Source: Epinephelus fuscoguttatus
Lineage: Eukaryota; Chordata; Actinopteri; Perciformes; Serranidae
Assembly (NCBI RefSeq): GCF_011397635.1
Contig: NC_064754.1
Span: 34,588,043-34,652,042 of the forward strand
Length of the DNA stretch: 64,000 nt
Reading direction: 5' to 3'
Made by a program: the position numbers and the translations under genes. Of the stretch, positions 37,395 to 48,656 are shown piece after piece. The notes below the pieces were generated by a model, which saw only the letters and a program-made list of their open reading frames with translations, did not search any database and had not been told where the DNA came from. Numbering within the stretch: the first letter of the stretch is position 1; each line of letters opens with the position of its first letter.

Positions 37395-37520
37395 ATCAAT
37401 CAATCAGTTTGATGTATAAAGCCCAATATCACAAATCACAATTTGCCTCACAGGGCTTTACAGCATACGACATCCCTCTGTCCTTAGGGCCCTCACAGTG
37501 GATAAGGAAAAACTCCCCAA
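37395..37520 (+). repeat. Short copy of the apoh intron 6 repeat
   Basis: ATCAATCAATCAG, AAAGCCCAATATCACAAATC, CAGGGCTTTACAGCATAC and GGATAAGGAAAAACTCCCC occur in the same order as at 33334-33470. It is truncated on the right. Confidence 0.8.
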
Positions 37521-38059
37521 AATCCTGATTCAGTAAATTGCAAAAACAATCCATCAGTTAATAATCATCAGATAACTAATTTCTGATGGTTAAAAAGTAA
37601 AAAGGAACATCGCTTATAAGATTAAATGTAATGTGGCTCTGAGCATATATGTTGAACAAATAGTAATGCTGTTATCTAAAGGTCTTCATGTTGTGTAAAT
37701 GTCAAAGTGTAGAATGATGGCTTTGCCATACACTGTTTAATGTGATAACTATCACTTTCAGTGCACTACAAAATTCGACTTGCAGTTGGGTTCTGCTCCA
37801 AATTTATCTTAAAGATGATAAAAACATGAAAAAAAAGCACTAAACTAAAATAAAACAAATTCAAATCAGCAGACTATGCAAGTTAAAGTATGTTAACATT
37901 TTTCAAGTGTATTAGTTGACAAATGTATTAAATCATTGCGAAATGAAACTGAATAAAATAAATCCTAAAAAACGAAATACTGTAAATACTGGCGCTGATG
38001 ATAAAATGACATTAAAATTCTATGGTTGCTAAGGATTGCTTATTTATATAGATGCTTTC

Positions 38060-38830
38060 GAGGCCTACGTCATCGCCTCTCACAAACAGGATGCGCGCGC
38101 AACAGGGCAGCAAAACGCTGGATGGAGTTTTGTGCCCCCAGTCTCGAGTCCCATGTATGAGAGCAGCGGATTTGTTATCTTTTCTTTATTTAATTTATTA
38201 TATATTTACTACTGGCTATCTTAACACACTGAAGTTGTAGCTTATGTTGTGCTCTCAGAATTCAAATAATAGGTGGTGCTGTGTAACTTATGACAAATGC
38301 GAGTTAGATATTGTTAGCCACCTAATAGTCATAGTTAAGTAAGCTCAGAGTTGGATATCGTTAGCTACCCTGCCATGCATGTGCAATTCGCGGTCAAGAC
38401 GAAGTTCCGGGATTTGTTTATAACAACCCATGCCTGGTACATGATGGTTTTGTGTCCCTGTCGTTGGCTAGAATGTACTTCTGCTTTCAGGACACAAAAT
38501 TCTTCATTCAGATCACTGTACATGACGTCCTGGACGTGACCACAGACAACATAGTTATATGCGTCCAGTGACTTGTACACATGCAGCTTTTCTTTGGTGT
38601 AAGCGCTAGGTTTTTAAATCAGATATGCATAAATATCTGGCCACTGGATCGTGGGCCATTTGGCTGGATCGTCCACCCATTCCTTTGGATCCCTCGAATA
38701 TGGATCTGGAAGTCTGGAAGTTGGCCAACATTAATTTTTTTAAATAGCATTCCCGATCCTTGGGATTGAGCGACTTCACATATCTCCCCAGCTCTGCCAT
38801 GTTTACTGCTGCCCTGTTGCGCGCGCATCT
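38060..38830 (-). pseudogene. Broken SWIM-type transposon-associated gene fragment
   Basis: On the minus strand a frame starting at 38800 reads MAELGRYVKSLNPKDRECYL and runs to about 38606. After a frameshift and a stop codon the match continues as AYTKEKLHVYKSLDAYNYVV, then CGHVQDV, NEEFCVLKAEV and finally LTANCTCMAG near 38365. The last piece is the first half of a SWIM zinc-finger (CxC) as found in YqaJ/SWIM proteins amplified in fish genomes. The two outer ends carry inverted GATGCGCGCGCAACAGGGC-like blocks (near 38090 and 38812), so this may be part of a mobile unit. It is inactive as it stands. Confidence 0.55.
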
Positions 38831-39486
38831 CGAGTCACGTGATCACTTTTTTACCAACACTCAAAGGGCCTATTAGATGGCCGAATAACTGTCACCGTTG
38901 CACTTCTGTACCCAGGGAGAGAAGCATCAACAAGTGTCGCTCAGACAGCAGCTATAACATTGGCTACAATAACCACGGACCGGTGACTGAACAGTCAGTT
39001 GTTGCACTGCTTCAACATGGAAAATGTAAGAATATTAACCATTTAAAATCATTTCAAAAGCCATTTTAAGTTGTTGGGGTTTTTTTTCATTAGATTTGTC
39101 CCTAGTTATTTGAGTACTTAGCTTGTTAGCTAATGTTAATGTTAGCTAGCAGTCGAGAATCTAAGGTTTGATTTCATGTATTCAGTGCTCTATTTATCAA
39201 ATTTTAGTGTAATTATGAATAATTACTATTAAAATAAAATGATAAAAGTAATTAATTGAAGCATTTTGAACGTCTTTTGAAGCTCTTTAAGTTCACTCAA
39301 GTCTTCACTCAAGGTGTGGAGGTCGAATTCACATTTGTTGTGTAATCCTAACGAAAATAAAAATTTGAAATTTGTTTAAGACAAAAATAATGCTGCAAAA
39401 CTAACTGACCGAGTATGTATTTGCTTTCTCAAATAAATGTATGAAATCATCTTAACATACTATCAATCAGTTCAGTTAATTTAGAT

Positions 39487-39775
39487 GGTAAATGGGCTGC
39501 ACTTGTATAGTGCTTTTCTGGTCTTCCAACCACTCAAAGTGCTTTTACACTACATGTCACAGTCACCAATTCACACACACACGCACGCACGCACGCACAC
39601 ACACACACACGCGCTGGTGGCCGAGGCTGCCGTGCATGGTGTCATCTGCTACTCAGTAACCATTCACAAGTTCTCACACACTGATGGAGCAGCAATGTGG
39701 ACTGGAAGATCCAGGGATTGAACTGCCAATCTTCTGATTGGTGGACGACCTGCTCAACCCTCTGAGCCGCCCCCT
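39487..39775 (-). mobile_element. tRNA-derived SINE (minus strand)
   Basis: Read on the minus strand it starts GGGGGCGGCTCAGAGGGTTG (box A-like) and has CAGTTCAATCCC (box B-like). After an internal GTGTGCG-rich tract it ends in CACTTTGAGTGGTTGGAAG-like and AGCACTATACAAGTGCAGCC sequence, a tail common among percomorph SINEs. The open frame over it is a shadow. Confidence 0.75.
39572..39612. repeat. (CA)n/(CGCA)n microsatellite within SINE
   Basis: Alternating CACA and CGCA units inside the SINE body. Confidence 0.9.
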
Positions 39776-40223
39776 ATCAATGAAAAAAAAAGCAAACAGT
39801 GTGTACAGGAAAAACAAACAATTAAGTTGCATACTTATGTACAAAAAGGCGATTGAAGCATCAAATAAGTGCTTTTACATCAAAAAAGTTAAATACTTCA
39901 AAGCTCATGTGTAGATAGACATAGCTCAGTTTAACACCTTGTTGACCAAATCATCAAAGCAAGTACATAAGTCTGTTGCAGAAATGGTATGTCCAAGGGG
40001 TAAATAAGCATATAATTCTGCCAAATTGAAGAGAAGTATATAAAGTAAGTGACAGTAAAATATAAATGCACTGTAAGTATTAATCAGTCATATTCACTCA
40101 TAAATGAGCAAATACTGAAGTTTTAGCCTCTGACTAGTGACAAGTGAGAAACAGCAGACAGTTTACTTCATTGTTTAGTCCTAGAGGTTTCGTGGCCTTT
40201 ACCGGGACAGTCCCAAATGTTTC

Positions 40224-40517
40224 TTGTTGGTTTTATGTCTATTGTCACCTCCTATATGGTTAGGTATGACTTATAAGGCAACCACTTTGAAAGAAGAGGG
40301 GCTCCTGTGCACTGTAATTAACGGCCATAGTTTGGATATGTCAGTTATTCCTCTTCCACAAAAATGTCTCCTCTTGCTGTTCTGGGGTCTAAGCTTTGTG
40401 CCCACAAATTATGCCAATCATTTCCAAACTAAGGGCGACTTATTAAAATTCTACAGGAGTCCGATCCTCAAAGCCTGGCACCAACAAAATCCTCAATATA
40501 TAGATTTGAGAACTTGA
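40224..40517 (+). pseudogene. Possible retroelement reverse-transcriptase fragment (Penelope-like)
   Basis: The frame contains TVINGHSLDMSVIPLPQKC, then LLLLFWGLSFVPTNYANHF and GDLLKFYRSPILKAW. The order 'VIN..L....LL..GLSFVPT....F....D..KF.R...LK' is what I remember from the region N-terminal to the reverse transcriptase in Penelope-like fish elements. No downstream catalytic motif is present and the rest is lost. The family assignment is tentative. Confidence 0.35.
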
Positions 40518-41699
40518 ATCCTGATACCAAAGTCGGCGGTGCAGAGATGTTTAGACCCAAGTGAACATTTTGTCTTATAAGCAACTTACTTGTCTGACAG
40601 CTTTTACCAAGAACGTTTCCTATGAAGGTGAATTCCTCTTCCAAACCACCAGACGCCCCCCAACTTTAACCTTCAATCCTCATGCCATCGGCTTGTGAGT
40701 TTGTTGTTGTTGCCATTTGTTCTTTTTGCTTATTGTCCAGACTGCATATTCCCTGTGGGTAATGAGGCCATAGATTTTCTTTATGGATTTGCAACATAAA
40801 GGGGTTTTCCCACTGAGCCCTATACCAGTGGCTTAGGTTACCAAGGATTTGTGACCTGCCTCGCCTGCCTATACTGTTTCAACCAATTCTAAAGACTTCA
40901 GCTCAGTCAGGAGACACTGTGACAATACATGAATTATGTCATAAAGGATTGTTCTAGAGTCAGAATGTTTCAGATAATGAGGTAAAGGTAAGTAAACCGT
41001 TTGGGCAAAAACCTCAGGCTTCAGGACGTTGTTTCCAAAGGGTTTTCTACTTTGGCTACGAGATGATGTCAGCTCATGATGGATTTCTAATGTTCAGCTG
41101 CTCCAGGCAAGTGTTTGCATTACATAGCCTACACTGCTACATGAGGCTACTCTGTAACGTCAGGGAAACATGAAATCTTGGTTGCCAATGTAAATGTCTC
41201 CCTGATCTCAGATCATATACCTACTGGAGTATGTCAGGGTGTGTTTAGCAGCTTTTATTGGCGATTTTTAGTGGTAGAAAGTGCTGCTATTCTCTAATAG
41301 TTCTTCCCTGGCTGCAGTGACGGTGCAGAGATGCCAACATATAATGACCTGGAAATACTGATCAATGAAAGCAGACTGGGCTTACTGAGAGGAGGGGTTA
41401 AAGAGACAGGAGCTCAAACTGAGCAACTTAGAGAGTGAATACATGTGTTCCAGGACAGACAGGATGATTATGTAAGAGCGTGTTGACCAGTAAAGCATAG
41501 TAGAAGCCCAAAATACAAGTATGAAACTAAAAATGAGCATCATAGGTCCTGTTCCAAATCATCAAACTTTAAATACAATCAAAAATAGGCAGAAAGAGAG
41601 AAACCCTCATTGAACTTTACTAATTAGCATGATTTAGCTATTTGCATGGTCTGAACAGGTTCTTAGCTGTGTTCACTGTTCAGTGAACTACAAGCCCAG

Positions 41700-42228
41700 T
41701 CTCACTCCAAAGTCGTCGAAATCCGGCACTTGGGCAGTGACCCGTGGCATCAGAAACCAACCAAAAATGGTGTCCTTTACGTCAGCATGATACACAGCCA
41801 GTTGCCATTATAGTTTAATGGTGTCTGACGGCGTCAGGGGGAAACACGGCAGGACAAGGATGAAAGTTAAGGCAGCGAAAGTCCGTCAAACACCGACTTT
41901 CACCCGAGAGAGCCCGAAAGATTCTAAAGCCAAATCTGTTCTTTTTTCCTAAACCTAACCACGTGTGTTTGTTGTTGAAGGAAAAAAAAGTCAATTTGCA
42001 GTGTTGTACCGACGTAGTGTGTTTATGTTGAAAGAGACTGTATGTAAATGTTAAATTTCCTGTGAAAACGGAAGTGTATTTTGAAAGAAGACAATGCATG
42101 TAACAGGCAGAACTTGACACGGTGTCCGATAACATTAACAACCAACCCACCCCGAGTACCTTGCATGTTGTATGTGGACGTGGAACGTCCATGACCAAAC
42201 GTCAATATGTGACGAGTGGGGAGTGAGA
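41700..42228. mobile_element. Foldback element, copy A
   Basis: The ends are related in inverse orientation (TCTCACTCC at the left, GGGGAGTGAGA at the right, followed inward by GGCAGTGACC- and TTTGGTCATGGAC-like segments). The interior has CCTAAACCTAACCACG and AAGACAATGCATGTAAC. The same interior occurs in the element at 57231-57846. The 127-codon minus-strand frame across it is a shadow. Confidence 0.55.
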
Positions 42229-42294
42229 ATGTGTTGGAGCTACAGTTCATGCTGAAGCAACAGCATTTGGTGATTTCTTATTTTTCTCTCCTAT

Positions 42295-42780
42295 TGTCAC
42301 AGTTCATGAACAGTTGCTGTGGACCCAAACGCAGAACAATAGATGAGGACGCAGCAGGATGTGTAGGGTGATTTATTATAAAAATGACCTCAACTTAAAG
42401 TGTCCAGGGCAACCAGGAGTCCAAAAAGCATGAAAATCCCAAGCTAAACCAGCACACTGGGAATACTAAATAACAAGAAGACACAAAACCATGAAAAAGC
42501 CTGGAGCAATACTCAAGAAACACACACAACAAGCTGACAAAGGAGAAAAGATCTGGGCAGGGATATGATGGGAGTGACTGACTGGGAAGTGAAACAGGTA
42601 AACAGGATGAGAGGTGCCTGCAGAACAAGTTAGGGATAGGTGAAGGAGGAGGTGAAACAAGACACAACACAACCACATATGGTGTGTATGACATAATAAA
42701 ACAGTAAATATGACTTACTAAATAAATGAAACAAAGAAAACCAAAGCCAAAAACCTAAAAAAAAAAAACCTCATGATAAA
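42295..42780. repeat. Probable dispersed repeat
   Basis: A purine-rich stretch beginning GTCACAGTTCATGAACAG and running through GTGGACCCAAACGCAGAAC to an A-rich end at about 42770. It resembles 3' parts of retroelements whose members carry lists of 'AAC/ACA' words. I have no second copy in the window, so the call rests on general resemblance. Confidence 0.3.
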
Positions 42781-43406
42781 TGAACATGTGAACCGAGATA
42801 AATAAGTAATATAACAACTATTACTCAGGGTGTTGAACAAGCAGTACATTGTTGTGGGATCCTGCACAGAGAAGACTGCTCCGGATCTGGAGGTATGTTT
42901 GCAAAGTCGCCCTTTAAGTCAACCATCCACTGAAATAATGTGTGTTAATTGCAGGTATGGAAGGAAGTCTGCTTACTTTAGGGAGGACCCTTCGAGACAA
43001 TGACCCCCTAAATTCAGCATTATGAATAAAGCCGTTTAAGTCTTTTGGAAGCTCATATTTTTAAGAATGTTATATTTTTCATTGTAAAGGTCTTCTGGCT
43101 CCAAAAAAAGAAGATGATAACGGCCAAAATGGTGGTCCACAAACCAACGGGTGACATCACAATTACTGTGTCCACTACTTTTTTCCAGTCTATGGATATA
43201 TGATTATAGAGTTGGTTGTGTGAGGATTAAAACACTGTATTTACAATATAACACCACATAAAATGTAGGTCCTTTCATTGATGCCCTTTGACTGGAAGGT
43301 GTCCATATTTGTTTGGTTTTCAGGCACATACATATTATTATATTTTATATATGTAACAGCTTTCAAAAAAAATCTTTGTTATAGGGTCATAAAGGTCTAT
43401 AATAAT

Positions 43407-43870
43407 GATAATGATAATAATAATAAACTTTGTTTCTATAGTGCTTCTCAGAACCAGAGTTACAAAGTGCTTTACAGTACAATACCTAACAATATGAAAA
43501 ACAAAAACATCATTCACAGAAAATGCAATTTAAGAATTATACATATATATGAATATAATATATACATACATATGCCCATACAAACATATACACTTATATA
43601 CATACATCCATATATATCCACACGTGCATACACAGGCTTCACATACGTACATAAACGCACACATACATGTAAACATACACACATATGTATACATACGTAC
43701 ATTTGTGCACATACACACACATACAAAATCATACAATTTTATATGAATGCCAGTGTGTACAGGTGGGTTTTTAGCACCTTTTTGAACTGAGGGACTGACT
43801 CAGTTAGTCCCTCAGTTCAGTCAAGTCAGGGACTGACTTGATGTTAACTCGTAGTTTGTTCCATTTCCCC
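43407..43870. repeat. Dispersed repeat with microsatellite core
   Basis: It begins TAATAATAATAAACTTTG, TTTCTATAGTGCTTCTCAG and ACAAAGTGCTTTACAGTAC, then has a long CATACATA/ACATATA low-complexity core (43540-43740), then AGGTGGGTTTTTAGCACC and a palindrome at 43782-43823. Overlapping frames on both strands rich in Y, I, H and T or in C, V and Y are artefacts. Confidence 0.6.
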
Positions 43871-44439
43871 TTCCCCTAGCTATGCCTTTGCATAGAAGTG
43901 TTTTACCATGCAGATAGACAGCATTCTTCTGCTGACTACATTTGAAAGCATATAATAGCCATAGGGTGAGCTGTAATAAGCAGGTGAATAGGCAGGAGCC
44001 CTCAGGCTTGTAGCCCCAGGTTAATACTCACCTAATTATCACTGTTTGTGTCATTTCCACTTGCAAATACGTTGCGACACCTGGTATTGTTTTCACCTTG
44101 AGAGTCTGTGTCTGTGTGTGTCATCATGGCACAATGTGCTCCAGGTGACAGTAGTTGTACCAGGACCTACCACAGATGCTGCTGTGAGTATTTTGCCAGG
44201 TCATTATATGTCTGTCTGTCTGTGGACAGATTTTGTCAATGCAATAACGTTGCATGCAAGATGAAGTCTTGAAACTTTCTGGTGTGTAGTAAAGATCAAG
44301 ATGAAAGTCAAGTTAGGTGGGTGTAGTGTGAACAAGCGGGCCATAAGTACTTAAGTACATAAGTACTTCACACCTCTTGCCAACATTCAGATAGCTGGAT
44401 GAGATACCCATCAAGAGTTATCAGTTAGATATTTTACAT

Positions 44440-45480
44440 GGTGCCATTGGGCAGGAATTTCACGAGGGCCACGAGGGCCATGACCCTCGTGCCCTCCTCA
44501 TTTGGCCCTGTGCCCTTGAAAAAAATATCTGCCCTAAGGCCACAGTGGCCTTGATGCCCCGCCTGCACTGCCCCAGTTGATTTTGCGGTTTTCTCCTCTG
44601 CCTCTTTCCTGTCAACACGGCTTCGACACCTGCGTCTATTGAGAAAAAAATGCGATGACATTCTGGAGTCTTACTGAGCAACTTCAAATGAGACGATGCG
44701 TACATCACCAGTGGTGGGTTTGATTCAAGCCTGGCATGAACCGCTCGGACGGGCTGTAACGACAGTTTGACACCAATCTATCACCGGCCAACCAGGAGAC
44801 TTCATCAAACGCCCGGGCAGGGATCTGTACCAAGACCCAGTATTAAACAACCCAAGGCAAGTTTAATCAACACCATAATAATAGTAGCCTAAGCTCCAAC
44901 ATTATATCGGCGTTACTTTTTAAAGTTTCGGTTTCATGTAGGCCTTTCATCATTGTGCAGCGGTGGGGCCGCGGTGCTGATGAAGGGAATATAACTTCAA
45001 GATTACTCTAGTTAACGACAGCTACACTTGTTACTTTGAGTTAGTGCGATAAAACCTTTGCCAGCCAAGCCAATACTTTATCAATAGCCTACATGTGATC
45101 AGCATGTAGAATATTTCAATCTGCTCTGTCCACAGTCTCTCATTCACCGCTTTTATGATTTATGATCACGGTCGACACAAGCACATCACGCTCGCGGTGC
45201 TAACAGCAAAGTGTTAAAGACAAACTAAATGAAAGCTGTCTGTATGTAGGCTAACACTTTATCTGAACATGTACCTGAGGCAGCCGACCTGCAGACAGTG
45301 AGTGTCCTCAGTAGAGGAGGGACAGAGAGCAGGATGAATGACTGACACTGATGTTTGTCTTCATGCTGAGATAACGTGACTTTCTTCACTCAGTATTGTG
45401 ATGTCAGGAGGAATATCTATATTACAGTGAGATATTATTGGGTTTTAAATAGTGACGTTGTTGTTGTAAACATGACTGTT
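44440..45480. other. No gene seen
   Basis: About 1 kb without recognisable exons. A GGGCCACGAGGGCCATGACC-rich stretch at 44465-44600 shares wording (GGCCTT..TGCCCT..TGTGCCCTTGAAAAAA) with 51680-51760, so it is probably a dispersed repeat. Confidence 0.4.
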
Positions 45481-45497
45481 GCTGCCATGGACTGTAG

Positions 45498-46177
45498 GGT
45501 AGACTGAGCATAGTTGAGACATGTGTACAGTTGAAACACCCTTAATATCTTGCCTGTGCTGCAAGCCTGAGCCGTGATTTTTACTCAGCACATGCCTATT
45601 AGCATCCTCTTTGGTGGTGGGAAATTTGAAGAGTGTTAGCATCTCCAGTCTGAAGATATCAGCAAAAGTCTTTTTACTAAGATAAGAATTTCACTTTACC
45701 ATGTCCCTTCCACAATGAATAGCTTATTATCCTTTTGTGACCTCAAACATAACTTACATCATTGCAAACATTATTCTGTGCCCTAAAAACTCACATATTT
45801 CATGCTATCCTAGCATGTTAGTTCACTGCAAAATCTAGAGAAATACACAAGGTGGTTAGCGGGGTACAGTTGAGACACAATGTTTCAACTGTAACCGTGA
45901 TAGAGTTCTATTACATCACATGCTGTTAAGTTGTGCAGCGTAAAGATAACAGGTTACAAGTCATAATAAGACCACAAACAAAGAAAATGAAAATAAAATT
46001 TTATATTTGTGGTACTTGAACTGTGTTATATCAATGGACATCTTTTTAACCATGAATGATATAAGGATAATTTAGCGTGTGGTGTAATAGGCAAGGTGGT
46101 AGAACGGATACAGTTGATACAGCCTTTATTGGATGTGTGTAGCCTAGCCTATTTCAGAGTTCAGAAATAAAAAGGCA

Positions 46178-46263
<86 letters not shown>

Positions 46264-46826
46264 TAGCTATGTTGTGTAGCCTCTATGGATTTTTTTGTTT
46301 ATGTTTGTCTTCTTGTGCTATGCCTATTGCAGGATGCCCCGCTTCAGAGCTAGGACCACAAATAGGGGAGTGCCAGCACAGGTCTTGACATTTTAGGCAT
46401 TGCTGGTGTTTTATTATTGCTTGTTTGCAATAATATTCCATTGTTTTTAATTTCAATAAGGAGAAATTAATTTATATTGAAATATCTTGTCAAATTGCCA
46501 TTTTTTTAAAAAAAGTTTATTGCATTTACAATTGATGATCATCATCAATGGGTTTCAATAGGTGTCTCAACTGTACCATGGTACTGTCTCAACTGTACAC
46601 ATATGGGGTATAGTTGAGACGGTACCATGGTAAAAATGCAGCTCATGTTTATGACCTGATTGTGGAAAAAATAAACAACTTATAAATGATATTCATCAAT
46701 AATAACTTAGTATACAAACAAATTAAACTACATATGAAAAATCACTTATTTTCAGTGTATAGTTTTTGTGCAATATCTGTTCAAACATGGAGAAGCAAAA
46801 AGTGTCTCAACTGTACTCAGTCTACC
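45498..46826. mobile_element. Foldback element with CAGTTGAGACA motifs
   Basis: The ends GGTAGACTGAG and CTCAGTCTACC are inverted copies. Motifs of the form (A)CAGTTGAGACA and TGTCTCAACTGTAC recur at both ends and inside (about 45510, 45525, 45865, 46560, 46585, 46608, 46803). The centre holds the TG microsatellite at 46182-46259. No intact transposase is visible. It may be a large non-autonomous element. Confidence 0.55.
46182..46259. repeat. (TG)n microsatellite
   Basis: About 39 uninterrupted TG units, the longest simple repeat in the window. Confidence 0.95.
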
Positions 46827-47041
46827 TATTAAACTATATCCTGTGTAACTGACCTGTAAGGAAAGCATCAGGAGGTGAGGTGTGTGCATGTGTGTGTGTG
46901 GAGGAGAGGAGAGAGGGAGATGCTGGTAGAGAGATAGTGTGTGCTGTTAGATACTGTTAATGTCACTTATTATGCTTCTGTGCATTGATAGCTCTCTTTT
47001 AGTCTGTTTCTGCATCATGTTGAGGAGGGCCATGCTGTGTA

Positions 47042-47298
47042 TACAGTACAGGCCAAAAGTTTGGACACACCTCCTCATTCAATGCGTTTTCTTTATTTTC
47101 ATGACTATTTACATTGTAGATTCTCACTGAAGGCATCAAAACTATGAATGAACACATGTGGAGTTATGTACTTAACAAAAAAAGGTGAAATAACTGAAAA
47201 CATACTTCAAAATAGCCACCCTTTGCTCTGATTACTGCTTTGCACACTCTTGGCATTCTCTCCATGAGCTTCAAGAGGTAGTCGCTGAAATGGTTTCC
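47042..47298 (+). repeat. Left long terminal inverted repeat of DD38E transposon
   Basis: It pairs with 48383-48656. The outer 160 bp are nearly identical. The inner part (CCACCCTTTGCTCTGATTAC, then CATGAGCTTCAAGAGGTAG) is an antisense copy of the last codons of the transposase gene. The left arm lacks about 17 bp present in the right arm around the stop codon. Confidence 0.9.
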
Positions 47299-47439
47299 AC
47301 TTCACAGGTGTGCCTTATCAGGGTTAATTAGTGGAATTTCTTGCTTTATCAATGGGGTTGGGACCATCAGTTGTGTTGTGCAGAAGTCAGGTTAATACAC
47401 AGCCGACAGCCCTATTGGACAACTGTTAAAATTCATATT

Positions 47440-48492
47440 ATGGCAAGAACCAATCAGCTAACTAAAGAAAAACGAGTGGCCATCATTACTTTAAGAAATG
47501 AAGGTCAGTCAGTCCGGAAAATTGCAAAAACTTTAAATGTGTCCCCAAGTGGAGTCGCAAAAACCATCAAGCGCTACAACGAAACTGGCACACATGAGGA
47601 CCGACCCAGGAAAGGAAGACCAAGAGTCACCTCTGCTTCTGAGGATAAGTTCATCCGAGTCACCAGCCTCAGAAATCGCAAGTTAACAGCAGCTCAGATC
47701 AGAGACCAGATGAATGCCACACAGAGTTCTAGCAGCACACCCATCTCTAGAACAACTGTTAAGAGGAGACTGCGCGAATCAGGCCTTCATGGTCAAATAG
47801 CTGCTAGGAAACCACTGCTAAGGAGAGGCAACAAGCAGAAGAGATTTGTTTGGGCCAAGAAACACAAGGAATGGACATTAGACCAGTGGAAATCTGTGCT
47901 TTGGTCTGATGAGTCCAAATTTGAGATCTTTGGTTCCAACCGCCATGTCTTTGTGAGACGCAGAAAAGGTGAACGGATGGATTCCACATGCCTGGTTCCC
48001 ACTGTGAAGCATGGAGGAGGAGGTGTGATGGTGTGGGGGTGTTTTGCTGGTGACACTGTTGGGGATTTATTCAAAATTGAAGGCACACTGAACCAGCATG
48101 GCTACCACAGCATCCTGCAGCGACATGCCATCCCATCCGGTTTGCATTTAGTTGGACGATCATTTATTTTTCAACAGGACAATGACCCCAAACACACCTC
48201 CAGGCTGTGTAAGGGCTATTTGACCAAAAAGGAGAGTGATGGAGTGCTGCGGCAGATGACCTGGCCTCCACAGTCACCGGACCTGAACCCAATCGAGATG
48301 GTTTGGGGTGAGCTGGACCGCAGAGTGAAGGCAAAGGGGCCAACAAGTGCTAAACACCTCTGGGAACTCCTTCAAGACTGTTGGAAAACCATTTCAGGTG
48401 ACTACCTCTTGAAGCTCATGGAGAGAATGCCAAGAGTGTGCAAAGCAGTAATCAGAGCAAAGGGTGGCTATTTTGAAGAAACTAGAATATAA
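47440..48492 (+). CDS. DD38E Tc1/mariner transposase, full length
   Basis: 350 residues with no stop or frameshift. The in-frame ATG at 47440 (MARTNQLTKEKR) is the family-like start; an upstream ATG at 47341 would add 33 residues of non-transposase sequence lying partly beyond the repeat. Residues 1-110 hold two helix-turn-helix DNA-binding segments (VRKIAKTLNVSPSGVAKTIK at 25-44; TPISRTTVKRRL near 100-111) joined by a GRPR-type linker (DRPRKGRPR, 54-62). The catalytic triad is D157 (LWSDESKF), D247 (FQQDNDPKHTS) and E286 (SPDLNPIEMVW). The protein would bind the terminal repeats and move the element by cut and paste into TA sites. All key residues are present, so activity is plausible but unproven. 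The C-terminal coding part overlaps the right inverted repeat. Confidence 0.93.
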   Translation: MARTNQLTKEKRVAIITLRNEGQSVRKIAKTLNVSPSGVAKTIKRYNETGTHEDRPRKGRPRVTSASEDKFIRVTSLRNRKLTAAQIRDQMNATQSSSSTPISRTTVKRRLRESGLHGQIAARKPLLRRGNKQKRFVWAKKHKEWTLDQWKSVLWSDESKFEIFGSNRHVFVRRRKGERMDSTCLVPTVKHGGGGVMVWGCFAGDTVGDLFKIEGTLNQHGYHSILQRHAIPSGLHLVGRSFIFQQDNDPKHTSRLCKGYLTKKESDGVLRQMTWPPQSPDLNPIEMVWGELDRRVKAKGPTSAKHLWELLQDCWKTISGDYLLKLMERMPRVCKAVIRAKGGYFEETRI

Positions 48493-48656
48493 AACATGTT
48501 TTCAGTTATTTCACCTTTTTTGTTAAGTACATAACTCCACATGTGTTCATTCATAGTTTTGATGCCTTCAGTGAGAATCTACAATGTAAATAGTCATGAA
48601 AATAAAGAAAACGCATTGAATGAGAAGGTGTGTCCAAACTTTTGGCCTGTACTGTA
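48383..48656 (-). repeat. Right long terminal inverted repeat of DD38E transposon
   Basis: Inverse partner of 47042-47298. Its inner 110 bp encode the last 36 or so residues of the transposase, so coding sequence and repeat are the same DNA. Confidence 0.9.

Larger units (their letters stand above)
47042..48656 (+). mobile_element. Apparently intact Tc1/mariner transposon, DD38E type
   Basis: A 1615-bp unit flanked by TA (47040-47041 and 48657-48658; TATA at both ends leaves a 2-bp ambiguity). The ends begin TACAGTACAGGCCAAAAGTT. In the outer 160 bp I count only two differences between the left and inverted right ends, so the insertion is young. It carries one full-length transposase gene in the plus direction. 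The spacing of its catalytic residues (38 between D and E, not 34) fits the DD38E 'Intruder' lineage described from fish and amphibians better than classical Tc1. Confidence 0.93.

Noticed and set aside
41815-42198. 127-codon minus-strand frame
   Set aside because: It lies wholly inside a foldback element shared in part with 57231-57846; composition is random.
43278-43790. 170-codon plus frame and two minus frames
   Set aside because: Composed mostly of translated CATACA/ACATATA low-complexity DNA.
47341-47439. Upstream ATG of the transposase frame
   Set aside because: The 33 extra residues are unlike any transposase N-terminus; the internal ATG at 47440 matches the family start.
47804-48346. 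Minus-strand frames opposite the transposase
   Set aside because: Shadows of the plus-strand transposase gene.
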